Assembly (NCBI GenBank): GCA_947172415.1
Contig: OX359190.1
Span: 9,920,001 to 9,984,000, forward strand
DNA from: Chondrosia reniformis
Lineage: Eukaryota > Porifera > Demospongiae > Chondrillida > Chondrillidae
Direction of reading: 5' to 3'
DNA length: 64,000 nt
Below the pieces are notes generated by a model, which was not told the DNA's origin, made no database searches, and saw only the letters and a list, made by a program, of their open reading frames with translations. Both the position numbers and the translations under genes were made by a program. Shown here in pieces: positions 60,745 to 64,000 of this stretch; within the stretch, counting starts at the first letter, position 1, and every line of letters begins with the position of its first letter.

Positions 60745-63278
60745 ATGGAGCAGGATTTAAAGATAGGAGACAAGATCGGCAAAGGCGGCTTTAGTAAAGT
60801 CTACGAGGCAGAATGGATGACCGCCCCTTGCGTGATTAAGCGATTTCAAAGGTCAAAAACGGAAAACCTCTCACACGATAATATTCTAAAGGAAAGTCGT
60901 ATATGGAGCAACTTGAAGCATCCTAATATAGTACCTCTTTATGAAGTTGTAACAGAAGGAGGTTCCAAGTTACCGAGTTTCTTGTTGGAGAGAATGGATA
61001 TAAGTCTCGGAGAGCATCTATCTAAGACGAAAGTAAAAAAGGAAGTATTTCCTGTCGCCAGTAAATTTAAAGTACTCTTGCATGTCTCAAGAGGATTGCT
61101 CTATCTTCATAAGATATCCCTAGGCCTCATTCATGGAGATCTGACAGCAAATAATGTTCTACTGCGCATCAGAGGACAGGAAATTGAAGCAAAGATCAGT
61201 GATTTTGGGATGTCTCGTGTAGCAGAAGGAAGCGACAGGAGATGTGGGACAACCACAGTGCGAGGAGTGGACGGTTACATGGCTCCTGAAGTAAAGAATG
61301 GATCACCTGAGCTAGCTTCAGATGTATATTCCTTTGGAGTCCTCACTATACATACATGTACTCACGACCTTCCAGCACCGAAGTATCCAATGGAGGTGAG
61401 GGATGGAAAAGAGATCATTTTGAGTGAAATTGAAAGGTAAAGATAACATGAAGTTGACCTCATTAAGACATACATACATAAGCATACCTAAAAGTAGCTA
61501 AGTCAGAAATCAGTAATTAGTTTACTACATACCTGAAGAAGATGTAAAAATTTACTTTCACAATTATATTTAATTAAATTAAAGAACTTATATTAATTAG
61601 TAGTATTATGTTCTTTACCGTATGAGTCAACAGTTGTTTATAGAAATTCCACACTTTACACTACTCATATTCAATTCAATTCAATTCAATTCAATGCAAT
61701 ATTAAAGTGCATCACGCCACATGGCTCAATACAGTCCAATGCAGTACTATGCATGTACTGCAAACAAAATTGAATTGATATTGAATCAGATTTAATATAT
61801 GCTCTTACAGGTTTAAAAGTGAAATTAGTAAAATTGAAGGACTAGAACGGGATATCTGTCAATCTATTGTGGAAAGTTGCTTGCATCGAATTCCATCTCA
61901 AAGACTCAGTTCTAAAGGTCTCTTGGAAAAGATGCTGGATATGAGAAATACAGTTCCTGCTCTTAAAAATGGTGATGATACAGGGAAACTAAATGATGCC
62001 AGTTATAATATCAATTGCTTGTTTACACGGAACAGCTTTGAAGGAACAAATGTTCATATTGACTTTAGCCAACTGGTGAGGTAGTCTGTTTATATCTAAT
62101 AACATATTCTTATCACAAGGTATTCTTTGTTCTATTTTAGCAAGATAAATCTCTTGAGAAGAGCAGCACAGTTTTGAAAGCTGATGAAGGAATGTCCAAA
62201 AGTGTCGGAACTTCTAAATCAGTCAGTCAAATATAATAATACATTTATTAAGGAAACTATATCCTTATTGTTGCTGATGTTCAAACAGGATTCCTATATC
62301 CAATTGCAGCCCAATTTCAAATGGTGTTCACCAGGGATTACTATTCCTAAAAATGGAGTCAGTTCAGTTGCTGCTTCACGTGATACAGTGTACATACTTG
62401 TGGAGGAGAAATCTGGTTGCTCAATTTTATTTCAATTGGATCCCCAAAAGTCAAAATGGAATCGTTTGAGTTCCTTTGATGGGATGAGTTGTTCATTAGT
62501 GTATGTTGAATCTCAGAAGCAGCTGTACAGGGTAGGTGGCGGTAGAGAAGAGGCTGATGGTGGATACTGGAAATTTCTTGCCTCTTTTAAAGACGGCATG
62601 TTTACTCAAACCTCCATGAAGCTTGCTGGACATTGCAAATTTCCAACCTGTCTTTCAGATAATGACTACATAGTAGTAATATTAACTACTTATGATCGAA
62701 TAGATGTATTTGATACCCAAGAACCTCTGAGACATGGCATTGTGCGCCTCCCCTCTAGACTCTTCAATGAGCCCCAAGCTGTTTGCTGGAATGGACAAAT
62801 CCTTATGGGAGTGGGTATGAGCTCTAGTGTGGATCACTCTGGAGGTGTTAAAACACGTTTGAAGATTTATTCTTGTTCACTTCAAAGTCTCATTCAGAGC
62901 TTGGAGCAACAGAATGAAACCGCCAAACCTAAAATCGAAGAGGTCAAATTGGAGCTATTCTGTGAAGTTGGTCCGCAGTCTGGTTTGGCTTCTCTTTGTG
63001 TTGTCAAAGAGAAGCTGATAACAGTTGGAGGCTATTGTGATGGGTGGACCCAGAAGGGGTGTTTCTATTGGCAACCAGAGACCAGAAAATGGGTGCTCTT
63101 TGCTAACTTGGGGACTGACCGATGTGGAGCTCACACTGCAGTACTTGACAACACTGTCTTTGTTCTTGGAGGAGAACAATATTACACTGAGCCTGATGAT
63201 TTTACCACTTATGTTAAAAGCAAAAATATTAATCATGAACCAATTTATTCAGTTGAAACTGGACAGTTTACAGACTAA
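60745..63278 (+). CDS. Kinase-Kelch fusion protein (non-RD, TKL-like kinase plus beta-propeller), copy 1
   Basis: Four exons (60745-61436, 61811-62075, 62141-62221, 62289-63278) join in phase to 675 aa. Kinase domain: GKGGFSKVYEAEW (P-loop), CVIKRF (ATP-binding Lys), RIWSNLKHPNIVPLYE (helix C Glu nearby), LIHGDLTANNVLL (catalytic loop with HGD in place of HRD), DFGMSR, RGVDGYMAPEV and SDVYSFGV. The sequence is tyrosine-kinase-like in style. A ~90-residue linker leads to a C-terminal Kelch-type propeller with repeated GG blades (YRVGGGREEADGGYW, LITVGGYCDGWTQKG, NTVFVLGGEQ). Kelch propellers bind proteins, so this part may choose the target. The start is uncertain: the frame opens in-frame ATGs at 60571 and 60718 too; 60745 has the best context (AAAATGG). 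The 67-bp intron joining linker to Kelch needs transcript proof. A paralogue begins at 63601. Confidence 0.8.
61664..61695. repeat. (TTCAA)n microsatellite in kinase intron
   Basis: Five to six TTCAA units, in the intron between the kinase exons ending at 61436 and starting at 61811. Confidence 0.85.
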
Positions 63279-63452
63279 GATAATTCGAATGTTTTAATTT
63301 AATTCTTGTAACTATATATTGTATGTTTAATGTATATACACGTATAATATTCATATTGCCTATATATAGTGTCATGCAAATGAAGTGGTTCAATAGTTGA
63401 GTCCACAGAGCAGTGCCACGCCTCTCTCAATAGTTGAGTCCACAGAGCCGCC

Positions 63453-63545
63453 TCAGCTCAACTGCTGATCCGCGAGGCCTTGCATTGCTTCGAGAGGTCC
63501 CCGATACAACTTCTAATTTTTGTTTCTAAATTTGGTTTTAGAACG
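63453..63545 (-). pseudogene. SAE1 exon 1 and promoter remnant
   Basis: Homologous to SAE1 exon 1 plus upstream sequence at 60130-60260. The ATG at 63485 opens MQGLADQQLS, as in SAE1, then meets TGA at 63455-63453 and the match ends. Downstream SAE1 exons are missing, so this is a dead fragment carried along with the duplicated kinase promoter. Confidence 0.9.
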
Positions 63546-63600
63546 ACACAAATAGGTACTTTTTGAGGGTATTTCCCTATCTCACTCCCACTGCTCTAAA

Positions 63601-64000
63601 ATGGCGTCTCAAGACGATTCGACTGATCAGCATCCTAAGAGCCTACAATTACGAGATTTGAAGATTGGACAAAAAATAGGAAAGGGAGGATTTAGTAAAG
63701 TGTATGAAGCGGAATGGATGAATACACCTTGCGTGATTAAGCGATTTCGAAAATCAGAAACGGATGTTTCTTGCGATAATATTTTAAGAGAAGGTCGTAT
63801 TTGGAACAACTTGAAGCATCCTAATATAGTACCTATCTACGAAATTATAACAGAAGAAGGTTCCAAGTTACCAAGTTTCTTGTTGGAGAGGATGGATACA
63901 AGTCTTGGCAAGCACTTGGCCAAGACGAAAGAGTTTCCTTTCGCCAGTAAATTTGAAATACTCTTGCATGTCTCAAGAGGATTGCTCTATCTTCATCAGA
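63601..64000 (+). CDS. Kinase-Kelch paralogue, copy 2 (5' part, runs off window)
   Basis: Starts MASQDDSTDQHPKSLQLRD and then closely matches copy 1: LKIGQKIGKGGFSKVYEAEW, CVIKRFRKSET, NLKHPNIVPIYEIITEEGSK, LPSFLLERMDTSLGKHL, HVSRGLLYLHQ at the window end. Compared with copy 1 there is a small deletion in the segment after AKTKE. The ATG follows 115 bp after the opposed SAE1-remnant ATG. The window ends before the catalytic loop, so it is not known whether HGD and the Kelch part are kept. Confidence 0.9.
   Translation, partial: MASQDDSTDQHPKSLQLRDLKIGQKIGKGGFSKVYEAEWMNTPCVIKRFRKSETDVSCDNILREGRIWNNLKHPNIVPIYEIITEEGSKLPSFLLERMDTSLGKHLAKTKEFPFASKFEILLHVSRGLLYLHQ

Overview
This is a eukaryotic, A+T-rich chromosome segment with spliced genes, most likely from an early-branching animal; a demosponge is my best guess. 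The grounds are metazoan genes (AKT, a bHLH-PAS factor, a fused glutamyl-prolyl-tRNA synthetase, ferritin with an iron-responsive element), short introns (many 60-150 bp), tight gene packing and a kinase-Kelch fusion. The organism is inferred, not proven. Exon boundaries were joined by hand from GT/AG sites, reading-phase continuity and family similarity.

Layout. 1-16722 is one satellite array of ~169 bp monomers. It is interrupted four times by a near-identical ~666 bp non-satellite cassette and ends in an inverted, diverged monomer (16741-16890). 17697-23493 (minus) is a BAHD1-like chromatin gene packed with minisatellites in introns and coding exon. It is head-to-head with TACO1 (23578-24722, plus). 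Then come SMIM12-like (minus) and a TM2-domain membrane protein (plus), again divergent; a rearranged ferritin pseudogene; and ferritin (minus) with a cap-proximal IRE, divergent from the 27-exon EPRS gene (29345-37101, plus). AKT (37588-42001, minus) follows, converging on EPRS. 42002-46850 has no gene I can support, but holds an unexplained GC-richer island at 45360-46130. 46851-57407 (minus) is an alpha-class bHLH-PAS transcription factor gene with large repeat-filled introns. 57757-60163 (minus) is SAE1, a SUMO E1 subunit, divergent from a non-RD kinase-Kelch fusion gene (60745-63278, plus). A second copy of that kinase starts at 63601 and runs off the window, carrying a dead fragment of SAE1 exon 1 with its duplicated promoter.

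The genes do not form one pathway; most are housekeeping or signalling genes. Recurring themes are divergent gene pairs sharing promoters, heavy tandem-repeat growth inside genes, a dispersed ~150-250 bp repeat family in introns from 38.8 kb on, and a recent tandem duplication at the right edge. The strongest leads for something undescribed are the kinase-Kelch pair, the satellite-embedded cassette, the minisatellite that copies a 5' splice site, and the unusual AKT C-terminus.
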